Under the pieces are notes generated by a model that was not told the DNA's origin, did no database searches, and saw only the letters and a list, made by a program, of their open reading frames with translations. A DNA stretch of 46,679 bases, taken from contig CAZPVJ010000113.1 in the NCBI GenBank assembly GCA_964590005.1, positions 1 through 46,679 on the forward strand. The letters run 5' to 3'. The stretch is from CALJFL01 sp964590005 (GTDB lineage: Bacteria > Pseudomonadota > Gammaproteobacteria > Pseudomonadales > Halieaceae). This document shows, in pieces, positions 35,075 through 43,205 of the stretch (positions are counted from its first letter, which is position 1; each line of letters opens with the position of its first letter). Made by a program: the position numbers and the translations under genes.

Positions 35075-36181
35075 ATGAAGACACGGGCTGCAGTAGCCTT
35101 TGAGGCCGGAAAACCACTGGAAATTGTTGACGTTGACCTGGAGGGCCCCAGGGACGGCGAGGTATTGGTCGAGATCAAGGCCACGGGGGTTTGCCACACC
35201 GACGCATTCACTCTCTCCGGTGATGATCCTGAGGGCGCGTTTCCTGCGATTCTTGGTCATGAAGGCGCAGGGGTGGTCGTGGAGGTAGGGCCCGGTGTAA
35301 CTGGCCTGAAGCCGGGGGATCACGTGGTCCCGCTGTATATACCTGAGTGCCGCAGTTGCGAATTTTGCCTTAACCCCAAGACCAACCTTTGTGGGTCGGT
35401 TCGGGAAACCCAGGGGCGGGGAGTGATGCCTGACGGCAGCAGCCGGTTTTCACTGGACGGTAAACCCATCCTGCATTACATGGGGTGTTCAACCTTTGCC
35501 AATTACACGGTAGTACCTGAGATTGCGCTGGCCAGGGTGAGAGAAGATGCGCCCTTTGACAAGATCTGTTACATCGGCTGCGGCGTGACCACCGGTATTG
35601 GCGCCGTCGCCTTTACCATGAAGGTAGAGCCGGGCTCCACGGTCGCGGTTTTCGGTCTTGGGGGCATCGGTCTAAATGTTATCCAGGGTGCAAAGATGGT
35701 TGGCGCAACGCGCATTATCGGGGTCGATCTCAATCCCTCGAAAGTCGCCCTGGCAACAAAGTTCGGCATGACTGACTTCGTCAATCCGGCCGAGCATGAG
35801 AATGTAGTGGATCACCTGGTAGAGATAACCGGCGGTGGTGTTGACTACAGTTTCGAGTGCATCGGCAACGTCAATGTGATGCGCCAGGCGCTGGAGTGTT
35901 GTCACAAGGGTTGGGGCCAGAGTTGCATCATAGGAGTAGCGGGTGCCGGCCAGGAGATTTCCACCCGCCCATTCCAGTTGGTAACCGGGCGATCCTGGCG
36001 AGGTACCGCCTTTGGTGGCGCCCGTGGCCGCACCGATGTGCCCCGTATCGTCGACTGGTACATGGAGGGCAAAATTAATATCGATGACCTGATTACCCAC
36101 ACCATGCCGCTGGACGATATCAACACGGCTTTTGATCTCATGCATGCGGGCGAGAGTATTCGGTCGGTCGTACTGTACTAA
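35075..36181 (+). CDS. frmA: S-(hydroxymethyl)glutathione dehydrogenase (class III alcohol dehydrogenase)
   Basis: A 368-residue zinc enzyme oxidising the formaldehyde-glutathione adduct to S-formylglutathione with NAD+. Catalytic-zinc ligands lie in GVCHTD (Cys40), GHEGAGVV and IGCGVTTGIGA. The structural-zinc cysteines are in CRSCEFCLNPKTNLC. The Rossmann motif is GLGGIGLNVIQGAK. Length and motifs fit class III ADH closely. GAGGAG precedes the ATG. The usual partner S-formylglutathione hydrolase is not adjacent, but the formate dehydrogenase genes follow 66 bp later on the same strand, so the context is formaldehyde detoxification or one-carbon oxidation. Confidence 0.97.
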   Translation: MKTRAAVAFEAGKPLEIVDVDLEGPRDGEVLVEIKATGVCHTDAFTLSGDDPEGAFPAILGHEGAGVVVEVGPGVTGLKPGDHVVPLYIPECRSCEFCLNPKTNLCGSVRETQGRGVMPDGSSRFSLDGKPILHYMGCSTFANYTVVPEIALARVREDAPFDKICYIGCGVTTGIGAVAFTMKVEPGSTVAVFGLGGIGLNVIQGAKMVGATRIIGVDLNPSKVALATKFGMTDFVNPAEHENVVDHLVEITGGGVDYSFECIGNVNVMRQALECCHKGWGQSCIIGVAGAGQEISTRPFQLVTGRSWRGTAFGGARGRTDVPRIVDWYMEGKINIDDLITHTMPLDDINTAFDLMHAGESIRSVVLY

Positions 36182-36247
36182 CGCCTTGCGGGTGGCTTTA
36201 CGTGGAGTACCATAAAGCTGGAACCGGGTCTCCCACGGGAAATGCTT

Positions 36248-36718
36248 ATGAATGCTGAGCAGGTAGTGACAGCGGCAATAGCGCGATACCGCGAACTGGA
36301 GGGCGCGCTCCTGCCCCTGCTGCATGCACTGCAGGATGAGCTCGGTTACGTCCCTGAAGAATCAGTCCCGGATATTGCCGCGGCCCTGGGCCTGTCGCGC
36401 GCAGAGGTTCACGGGGTAATCAGTTTTTATCATGATTTCCGCAGCCAGCCGGGCGGTCGCCATTGGGTCCAGATCTGTCGCGCAGAAGCCTGCCAGGCGG
36501 TGGGTGGCCGTGAGCTGGAGCGGCATGCCCGGGGTGCTCTCGGCATCGACTTTGGCGAGACCACTGAGGACGGTCTGGTGTCGTTGGACGCGGTCTATTG
36601 CCTGGGCAACTGCGCTTGTTCACCGTCTCTTCGACTGGACGATGCGATCCATGGCCGGGTGGATTCGCAGCGCTTTGACCAACTCCTGCTGGCAATCCAA
36701 GAGACCGATACAGGATGA
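36248..36718 (+). CDS. fdsG: NAD-dependent formate dehydrogenase gamma subunit (NuoE-like)
   Basis: A 156-residue thioredoxin-like [2Fe-2S] subunit. Cluster cysteines are in RAEACQAVGG and the conserved YCLGNCACSPSLRLD. LQDELGYVP and VHGVISFYHDF are typical of NuoE/FdsG. I chose the ATG at 36248 over 36242, since GGGA (36237-36240) is correctly spaced only for the former. It overlaps fdsB by 4 bp (ATGA). It passes electrons between FdsA clusters and the FdsB flavin side in the soluble formate dehydrogenase. Confidence 0.93.
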   Translation: MNAEQVVTAAIARYRELEGALLPLLHALQDELGYVPEESVPDIAAALGLSRAEVHGVISFYHDFRSQPGGRHWVQICRAEACQAVGGRELERHARGALGIDFGETTEDGLVSLDAVYCLGNCACSPSLRLDDAIHGRVDSQRFDQLLLAIQETDTG

Positions 36719-38277
36719 CCCTGCGCTGCTATGTCCCCAGGGATACCACGGCGCTCGCCGTCGGGGCTGACGAGGTCGCCACTGCATTGCAGGCGGCCGC
36801 CAGTCGCCGGGGTATCGAGCTGGAATTGATTCGAAACGGGTCTCGCGGCGCCTTCTGGCTGGAACCGCTGGTCGAGGTAGAGCGGGGTAGTGAACGCCTG
36901 GCTTTTGGCCCCGTTGGCGTCGCTGACACAGAGTCGCTGCTATCAGCCATGGTCGAGGATTCGAACATTCACCCATTGTCGTTGGGCTGCGTGCAAGACA
37001 TTCCCTGGCTGGCTAACCAGCAACGCCTGACCTTTTCCCGCGCGGGCATTGGCGATCCGCTGTGCCTGGAAAACTATCGCCAGCTCAATGGTTTCCGCGG
37101 TCTCCAGCGGGCTCTGGAGATGACCCCGCAACAGATTGTTGATGAGGTGCGCGAATCGGGCCTGCGAGGCCGCGGTGGCGCAGCTTTCCCCGCCGGCATT
37201 AAATGGCAGACAGCGCTGGATACCGTTGCCGGACAGAAATACATTGTCTGCAATGCTGATGAAGGCGACTCGGGAACATTTGCTGACCGCTTATTGATGG
37301 AAGCGGACCCGTATCAGCTCATCGAGGGAATGACGATAGCCGGCCTCGCCGTCGGCGCCACCCGCGGCTATATCTACCTGCGTTCGGAATATCCGCGGGC
37401 CCAAGAAGTATTGCAGGTCGCTATCGAGCGGGCCAGGCAGGCCGACTATCTCGGCGGGAATGTCTGCGAGAGCGGCAGGACATTCGATCTCGAAGTTCGA
37501 CTGGGCGCGGGTGCCTATATTTGCGGCGAGGAGACATCCTTGTTGAGCAGTCTTGAGGGCAAGCGTGGGGAGGTGCGTGCCAAACCCCCGTTACCCGCAG
37601 TAGCAGGATTGTTTGGCCAGCCAACCGTGGTAAACAATGTCCTGACCCTGGCGGCGGTGACCACGGTGCTGGCCGAGGGGCACGAGGCTTACGCGGCCAT
37701 AGGTGAAGCGCGTTCGCGTGGAACGCTGACGCTGCAACTAGCGGGGAACGTCGCGCGTGGCGGCCTCGTAGAAGTGCCGTTTGGTCTGAGCCTTTCTGAG
37801 TTAATCGAGGATTATGCCGGGGGCACCCGCAGCGGCAGACCGATAAAGGCGATCCAGGTAGGTGGCCCACTCGGGGCGTACCTGTGCGAATCACAGTGGA
37901 ACACGCCCCTGGATTACGAGGCCTTTGCGGCGATGGGTGCCATGCTCGGACACGGCGGGGTCGTGGTATTTGATGACACCGTTGATATGAGCGCTCAGGC
38001 TCGATTTGCCATGGCCTTCTGCGCCGCAGAGTCCTGCGGTAAATGCACGCCCTGTCGGGTCGGTGCGGTACGCGGCGTGGAGGTGATCGACCGCATCATC
38101 GCCGGCGAGTCAGTGGCCTCGAACACGAACCTGCTGCATGAGCTTTGCGCTACTATGGAGCAGGGCTCGCTCTGCGCGATGGGTGGCCTCACTCCGTCGC
38201 CTGTGCGCAGTGCTCTCGATAACTTTGCCGAGGACTTTGGCCGACGCAGCGCCCAGTCCGGTGATCAATCGAGGTAA
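36715..38277 (+). CDS. fdsB: NAD-dependent formate dehydrogenase beta subunit (NuoF-like)
   Basis: A 520-residue flavoprotein that reduces NAD+. An N-terminal thioredoxin-like part (~1-110) precedes the NADH/FMN-binding region GRGGAAFPAG (152-161) and GAYICGEETSLLSSLEGKRG. An SLBB-type segment and the C-terminal [4Fe-4S] motif SCGKCTPCRVG (Cys 441, 444, 447) follow, with a fourth Cys in LCAMGG. The order matches FdsB of Cupriavidus and Rhodobacter. It starts within the fdsG stop and is followed 4 bp later by fdsA. Confidence 0.95.
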   Translation: MTLRCYVPRDTTALAVGADEVATALQAAASRRGIELELIRNGSRGAFWLEPLVEVERGSERLAFGPVGVADTESLLSAMVEDSNIHPLSLGCVQDIPWLANQQRLTFSRAGIGDPLCLENYRQLNGFRGLQRALEMTPQQIVDEVRESGLRGRGGAAFPAGIKWQTALDTVAGQKYIVCNADEGDSGTFADRLLMEADPYQLIEGMTIAGLAVGATRGYIYLRSEYPRAQEVLQVAIERARQADYLGGNVCESGRTFDLEVRLGAGAYICGEETSLLSSLEGKRGEVRAKPPLPAVAGLFGQPTVVNNVLTLAAVTTVLAEGHEAYAAIGEARSRGTLTLQLAGNVARGGLVEVPFGLSLSELIEDYAGGTRSGRPIKAIQVGGPLGAYLCESQWNTPLDYEAFAAMGAMLGHGGVVVFDDTVDMSAQARFAMAFCAAESCGKCTPCRVGAVRGVEVIDRIIAGESVASNTNLLHELCATMEQGSLCAMGGLTPSPVRSALDNFAEDFGRRSAQSGDQSR

Positions 38278-38281
38278 CACG

Positions 38282-41131
38282 ATGCTGCAATTCTACGAAC
38301 CGGAAAAGGATTTTGGCACACCGCGCCGAGTCGCACAGGCCAGCGTGTCGCTAACAATCGACGGTGTTGCGGTCGAGGTGCCTGCAGGCAGTTCGGTCAT
38401 GCATGCCGCGGCAGTCGCGGGCATCAAGGTCCCCAAACTGTGTGCCACCGATTCGCTGGAGCCAGTCGGTTCCTGCCGCGTTTGCCTCGTCGAAATTGAC
38501 GGTCTGAAAGGCTATCCCGCCTCCTGTACGACACTGGTTGCCCCGGGTATGCAGGTACATACCCAGACAAGCGAGTTGCAAACCCTGCGCCGCAACGTGA
38601 TGGAGTTGTATATCTCTGATCATCCGCTGGATTGCCTCACCTGTTCCGCCAATGGTGATTGCGAACTGCAGGATACTGCCGGCGAATTGGGTCTGCGCGA
38701 GGTGCGCTACGGCCTTGAGGGGGCCAATCACCTGGCTGCCGGCAAGGATGAATCCAACCCTTATTTCAGCTTCGATCCGTCCAAGTGCATAGTCTGCTCC
38801 CGCTGTGTGCGCGCGTGTGAAGAAGTGCAGGGTACTTTTGCACTGACTATTGAAGGACGCGGTTTTGATGCCAAGGTCAGCGCCGGGCAGGGTGAGCCCT
38901 TTATGGACTCCGAATGCGTGTCTTGCGGCGCCTGCGTCGATGTCTGCCCGACCGCTACGCTGATGGAAAAGAGCATTATCGCTACCGGTATTCCCGAGCA
39001 CAGCACGGTAACGACGTGTGCCTACTGTGGCGTCGGCTGTGCCTTCAAGGCGGAAGTGCGCGGTAACACCGTGGTCAGGATGACCCCCTTTAAAGACGGT
39101 AAGGCCAATGAGGGTCACGCCTGCGTGAAGGGCCGGTTCGCGTTTGGTTACGCCACCCACAGGGATCGTATTACCGCGCCGATGATTCGCAGCGACATAA
39201 ACCAGCCCTGGCAGGTGGTCTCCTGGGAGGAGGCTATTGAGTTTACCGCCCAGCGTTTTCAGGCGATTCAAGCCGAGCACGGGCGCAACAGTATCGGCGC
39301 TATCACGTCCTCCCGGTGCAGCAACGAAGAGGTCTACCTGGTGCAGAAGCTGGTTCGTGCCGGCTTTGGCAACAACAATGTTGATACCTGCGCCCGGGTC
39401 TGTCATTCGCCAACGGGTTATGGCCTTAAAACCACACTGGGCGAGTCAGCGGGAACACAGACGTTTGCCTCGGTCGCCCAGGCTGATGTGATCGTGGTCA
39501 TGGGAGCGAATCCTACCGAGGCGCATCCTGTGTTCGGTTCGCGCTTGAAGAAACGCCTGCGCGAGGGGGCCCGGCTGATTGTGATCGACCCGCGTAAGAT
39601 CGATCTGGTCGAGGGGCCGCATGTCAAAGCAGACTTTCACCTGCCGGTGAACCCCGGCGCCAATGTGGCGGTACTCAATGCACTGGCGCATGTGATTGTC
39701 GAGGAGGGGTGCTACGACCGGGGTTTTGTGGCAGCCCGCTGCGAGGCCCCGGCCTTTGAGGCCTGGTTGCAGTTCATCGGTAATGCGCGGCACTCGCCGG
39801 AGCAGTTGGCAGAAGCGACGGGTATAGATCCGGCGCAACTGCGCGCTGCAGCGCGGCTCTACGCGCAGGCTGATAATGCGGCGATCTACTATGGCCTGGG
39901 CGTTACTGAGCACAGCCAGGGCTCGACCGCGGTAATGGGGATCGCCAATCTCGCGATGCTGACGGGTAACCTGGGCCGGGAGGGTGTGGGTGTTAACCCA
40001 CTGCGTGGCCAGAATAATGTGCAGGGTTCCTGCGACATGGGGTCCTTTCCACACGAACTGCCCGGCTACCGGCACCTGTCTGATCCTTCAGTGCGTGGTC
40101 AGTTTGAACAGGACTGGGGCGTCACCCTGGATCCCGAGCCTGGTATGCGAATTCCCAATATGTTCGACGCCGCGCTGGATGGGAGTTTTCGCGGGCTCTA
40201 TTGCCAGGGCGAGGATGTGGCCCAGTCTGATCCGAATACGCAGCACATTGAGGCGGCTCTGGGGGCCCTGGATTGCCTCGTAGTACAGGATATCTTCCTG
40301 AATGAAACAGCCAAGTTTGCGCATGTATTTCTACCCGGCTCTTCGTTTCTGGAGAAGAACGGCACGTTCACCAACGCCGAACGACGCATTTCGCCGGTGC
40401 GCAAGGTGATGCCGCCGCTAGCGGGCAAGGAGGACTGGGAGGTTACCGTGGACCTGTCCAATGCCCTGGGGTATCCCATGGACTATCGCCACCCGTCGGA
40501 GATCATGGAAGAAATCGCTCGTCTTACACCCACCTTCAGCGGCGTCAGTTACAGTCGCCTTGACGCGGAGGGTAGTCTTCAGTGGCCTTGCAACGAATCG
40601 GCCCCGGACGGTACCGAGATCATGCACGTCGACGAATTTGTGCGTGGCAAGGGCTACTTCGCCATCACGGAGTTTCTACCCACGGATGAGCGCGCGAACC
40701 GGCGCTTTCCACTGTTGCTGACCACCGGGAGAATCCTCACCCAGTACAATGTGGGGGCCCAGACTCGCCGCACGGATAATCTTGCGTGGCATGACGAGGA
40801 CCGGCTGGAAATTCACCCCCACGATGCAGAGGACCGCGGTATCGAGGAGGGTGACTGGGTGGGGGTCAGCAGTCGGGCCGGTAGTACCGTACTGCGTGCC
40901 TCTCTCTCCGAGCGGGTGAAACCGGGTGTGCTCTACACGACCTTTCATCACCCTTTTTCGGGCGCCAACGTGGTCACCACGGACAATTCTGACTGGGCCA
41001 CCAATTGTCCCGAGTACAAAGTGACAGCGGTAGAAGCTGTTAAAGTTAGCCAGCCTTCATCCTGGCAAGAGCGCCAGCAGGCTTTCGATCGCCGCCAGCA
41101 GTCACTGTTGGCCGAGGCGAGGGATGGATGA
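38282..41131 (+). CDS. fdsA: NAD-dependent formate dehydrogenase alpha subunit, molybdopterin-binding
   Basis: A 949-residue catalytic subunit oxidising formate to CO2. The frame is open further upstream, but the ATG at 38282 follows GAGGTAA and gives the family N-terminus (MLQFYEP). Domains: an N-terminal [2Fe-2S] segment (CRVCLVE), the His-ligated cluster HPLDCLTCSANGDC, and two [4Fe-4S] motifs (CIVCSRCVRAC and CVSCGACVDVC). The catalytic domain then starts with CAYCGVGC. The metal-binding Cys374 lies in ARVCHSPTGYG, followed by the molybdopterin domains. Cys rather than selenocysteine is used. fdhD overlaps its end by 4 bp. Confidence 0.97.
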   Translation: MLQFYEPEKDFGTPRRVAQASVSLTIDGVAVEVPAGSSVMHAAAVAGIKVPKLCATDSLEPVGSCRVCLVEIDGLKGYPASCTTLVAPGMQVHTQTSELQTLRRNVMELYISDHPLDCLTCSANGDCELQDTAGELGLREVRYGLEGANHLAAGKDESNPYFSFDPSKCIVCSRCVRACEEVQGTFALTIEGRGFDAKVSAGQGEPFMDSECVSCGACVDVCPTATLMEKSIIATGIPEHSTVTTCAYCGVGCAFKAEVRGNTVVRMTPFKDGKANEGHACVKGRFAFGYATHRDRITAPMIRSDINQPWQVVSWEEAIEFTAQRFQAIQAEHGRNSIGAITSSRCSNEEVYLVQKLVRAGFGNNNVDTCARVCHSPTGYGLKTTLGESAGTQTFASVAQADVIVVMGANPTEAHPVFGSRLKKRLREGARLIVIDPRKIDLVEGPHVKADFHLPVNPGANVAVLNALAHVIVEEGCYDRGFVAARCEAPAFEAWLQFIGNARHSPEQLAEATGIDPAQLRAAARLYAQADNAAIYYGLGVTEHSQGSTAVMGIANLAMLTGNLGREGVGVNPLRGQNNVQGSCDMGSFPHELPGYRHLSDPSVRGQFEQDWGVTLDPEPGMRIPNMFDAALDGSFRGLYCQGEDVAQSDPNTQHIEAALGALDCLVVQDIFLNETAKFAHVFLPGSSFLEKNGTFTNAERRISPVRKVMPPLAGKEDWEVTVDLSNALGYPMDYRHPSEIMEEIARLTPTFSGVSYSRLDAEGSLQWPCNESAPDGTEIMHVDEFVRGKGYFAITEFLPTDERANRRFPLLLTTGRILTQYNVGAQTRRTDNLAWHDEDRLEIHPHDAEDRGIEEGDWVGVSSRAGSTVLRASLSERVKPGVLYTTFHHPFSGANVVTTDNSDWATNCPEYKVTAVEAVKVSQPSSWQERQQAFDRRQQSLLAEARDG

Positions 41132-41940
41132 CTATCGCATCTAAAGCGGGCAGCGCCAGTATTTCCCGTCTCAGTTGGGAGCGGGGCAGCGCCTCCCGGG
41201 ACGTTGACCAGGTGGTCGAGGAATGCCCCGTGGCGATGGTCTACAACGGGGTCTCTCAGGTGGTAATGATGGCTACCCCGGCCGACCTCGAAGACTTTGC
41301 CCTGGGCTTCAGTCTTACCGAGGCGATCATCGATTCGCCCGAGCAACTTCTTGATATCGAGGTCACCCACCAGGAGTTGGGTATAGAGCTGCAAATGACA
41401 ATTACCGGCGGCGCCTTTGCCGGTCTCAAGCAACGTCGGCGTAACCTGACCGGTAGGACCGGGTGTGGCCTGTGTGGCGCGGAATCGCTGGCCCAGGCTA
41501 TCCCGAAGCCCAGTGCGGTCAGCGCAAAACTGGTGATAAAGCCGGATGCACTGGCCCGTGCGGGCAGAGCGATGGAGTCTTTGCAGCCACTTAAAGATGT
41601 TACTGGCTCGGTGCACGGTGCAGCATTCTGTGATCCCGATGGAGCTGTGTTGTTGTTGCGTGAAGATGTGGGCCGGCATAACGCCCTCGACAAGTTGATA
41701 GGCGCCTTGCAGTCCAGCCGCGCAGGAGAGGGATTTATCCTGGTAACCAGCCGGGCGAGCTACGAGATGGTTGCCAAGAGCGCGCGCGCTAATATTGCAT
41801 TATTGGCGGCGGTATCCGCGCCAACGTCCCTGGCGATATCCCAGGCCGAGGCCTCTGGCCTGACGCTGGTAGGTCACGTCAGCGAAGATCGCCAGGTGGT
41901 CTATAGCTGCCCGGAGCGGGTCAGGGCCCCGGACCAATGA
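41128..41940 (+). CDS. fdhD: Formate dehydrogenase accessory sulfurtransferase FdhD
   Basis: A 270-residue protein that transfers sulfur to the molybdenum cofactor of formate dehydrogenase; the enzyme is inactive without it. The sulfur-relay motif is CGLC with Cys113 and Cys116 in RTGCGLCGAES. VHGAAFCD and EDVGRHNALDKLIG are signature segments, as is LVTSRASYEMV. It overlaps both fdsA (ATGA at 41128) and fdsD (ATGA at 41937). In Cupriavidus this gene is called fdsC. Confidence 0.96.
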   Translation: MTIASKAGSASISRLSWERGSASRDVDQVVEECPVAMVYNGVSQVVMMATPADLEDFALGFSLTEAIIDSPEQLLDIEVTHQELGIELQMTITGGAFAGLKQRRRNLTGRTGCGLCGAESLAQAIPKPSAVSAKLVIKPDALARAGRAMESLQPLKDVTGSVHGAAFCDPDGAVLLLREDVGRHNALDKLIGALQSSRAGEGFILVTSRASYEMVAKSARANIALLAAVSAPTSLAISQAEASGLTLVGHVSEDRQVVYSCPERVRAPDQ

Positions 41941-42170
41941 CCAGTCAGCGTGAACGGCATTTGTTGAAAATGGCTGCCCAGATTGCAGCCAACCTGTCTG
42001 CGGGTGTAGACGATGAAACTGCCGCGGTCAGGACAGCCGACCACCTGAGACGGTTTTGGACGCCGGAGATGCGTGAGCGCCTGGCGGCTTGTTCCCAGGA
42101 CACAACGACGGATATGGATCCCACCGTCATGGCCGCGCTAGCGCTGTTATCGACGCAACAGACAGCCTGA
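41937..42170 (+). CDS. fdsD: Formate dehydrogenase delta subunit
   Basis: A 77-residue small protein. The pattern LLKMAAQIAANL...VRTADHLRRFWTPEMRERL is that of FdsD, a small accessory or structural subunit of the soluble formate dehydrogenase. Position at the end of fdsGBA-fdhD, with a 4-bp overlap, makes the call secure despite the short length. Its exact role in the complex is not well defined. Confidence 0.93.
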   Translation: MTSQRERHLLKMAAQIAANLSAGVDDETAAVRTADHLRRFWTPEMRERLAACSQDTTTDMDPTVMAALALLSTQQTA

Positions 42171-42174
42171 CGGC

Positions 42175-42195
42175 CCTGGCTCTTCCGCGGCCAGG
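42175..42195. terminator. Weak hairpin between convergent fdsD and the araC-type gene
   Basis: CCTGGC and GCCAGG form a 6-bp stem around a 9-base loop. There is no T-tract, so termination here may be rho-dependent or the hairpin may be incidental. Confidence 0.25.
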
Positions 42196-42213
42196 TGAGC
42201 CCTCAGCTGACGC

Positions 42214-43098
42214 TTATTTTCGAATCGAGGCTCGGTAGCCACGCGGCGACATGCCGATGGTTTTGCTGAATATGCGTGAAAAATACAGTGGGTCGTCGTA
42301 GCCAAGGCGACTGGCAATCGCCTTCACACTGAGGTCGCCGGAATCGAGCAGGTAGCAGGCATGCTCCATTTTCATGTTGAGGAAGTGCTTGACTGGCGAG
42401 TAACCGGTCAATTTTTTATAGCGATTGCTGAAATGGAATTTGGACATATTGGCGGTGGCGGCCAGCATGTCCAGGGTCAGGTTCTGATCGATGTTTTCCA
42501 GCATGAACCCCTGGACCTGGTCCAGGTGGAGTCCCTGCTTGCCGCGAGCCTGGGTGGCGCGTATTTCCAGGGCGGTCTGGGTGAGCAAGTGGCGTAGCTG
42601 GTTGGCGGCGTTGATGAAGGCCCGGGTGGAGTAACCGGTCCGCCTGACCTCCATCAGACTGGTAAAGGCGCCAATCAGTGCGGGTGAGACACCGGCATCG
42701 ACCACGGGCGATTTGCCCTCCCGGTAGCCCAGGTACTGGGTGAACACACCCGTGCTGGCCCCCTGGAAATGCACCCAGAAAACGCTCCAGGGCTGACTGT
42801 CTGATGATCGGTACAGGTGCCCCAGCCCCTGCGGCAGGAGGATGAGTTGCCCCGCCTGAATCTGCCCCTGCCAGCTCGCAGTCTCCAATTCTCCGGTGCC
42901 ATCAGTGCAATATATTAGCAGGTTGTCGTCATGACGCTGGCGTTCCATGTAATGCCCCCTGGCCTCAGGGTAAAAGCCCATGGCAGTGGGGTAACAGTCC
43001 TTGGTAAGCGGGTGCCGAGCGAGCTTTTCGACCATAAATGCCGGCGTCATGAAGCGGATTCCGGTACTGGGCAGAGGCCATTTCGAGGGAGAACTCAT
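42214..43098 (-). CDS. AraC family transcriptional regulator
   Basis: A 294-residue one-component regulator. The N-terminal cupin-like sensing domain (~45-140) is followed by a linker and a C-terminal double helix-turn-helix (~190-290). The first HTH is at LTLDMLAATANMSKFHFSNRYK. The second is in VKAIASRLGYDDPLYFSRIFSK, followed by the signature end GMSPRGYR. It is divergent from the acylating aldehyde dehydrogenase operon across 107 bp. Direct repeats in that gap, 2 bp from its own start codon, suggest it activates the operon and affects its own expression. MmsR of Pseudomonas is a functional parallel. No ribosome site is visible, so a leaderless transcript or the ATG about 17 codons downstream is possible. 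Confidence 0.93.
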   Translation of the reverse strand: MSSPSKWPLPSTGIRFMTPAFMVEKLARHPLTKDCYPTAMGFYPEARGHYMERQRHDDNLLIYCTDGTGELETASWQGQIQAGQLILLPQGLGHLYRSSDSQPWSVFWVHFQGASTGVFTQYLGYREGKSPVVDAGVSPALIGAFTSLMEVRRTGYSTRAFINAANQLRHLLTQTALEIRATQARGKQGLHLDQVQGFMLENIDQNLTLDMLAATANMSKFHFSNRYKKLTGYSPVKHFLNMKMEHACYLLDSGDLSVKAIASRLGYDDPLYFSRIFSKTIGMSPRGYRASIRK

Positions 43099-43099
43099 G

Positions 43100-43137
43100 G
43101 CGCAATATAGTCCATGAATTGCGCAATTTAGTCAATG
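43100..43137. promoter_or_regulatory. Probable AraC-type operator: two direct repeats, 21-bp period
   Basis: GCGCAATATAGTCCATG (43100-43116) and GCGCAATTTAGTCAATG (43121-43137) agree at 15 of 17 positions and start 21 bp apart, two helical turns. This is the usual layout for an AraC-family dimer. The second copy also overlaps a perfect 12-bp palindrome AATTGCGCAATT (43117-43128). The site ends at the expected -35 of the rightward promoter. Confidence 0.75.
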
Positions 43138-43158
43138 TGGGGAACCCGGCCCCGGTGC

Positions 43159-43164
43159 TAGTAT
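43159..43164 (+). promoter_or_regulatory. Likely -10 element of the catabolic operon
   Basis: TAGTAT lies 42 bp before the ATG at 43206. No good -35 is found 17 bp upstream; that position coincides with the end of the second operator repeat, as expected for an activator-dependent promoter. Confidence 0.4.
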
Positions 43165-43205
43165 TGTGCGGTTTTTAGCCAACGAATAATGATAGGAGTT
43201 AGACC

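Noticed and set aside
38138..38281. 48-codon upstream extension of fdsA inside fdsB
   Set aside because: It overlaps the conserved fdsB end, and the ATG at 38282 has a GAGGTAA site and the usual FdsA start.
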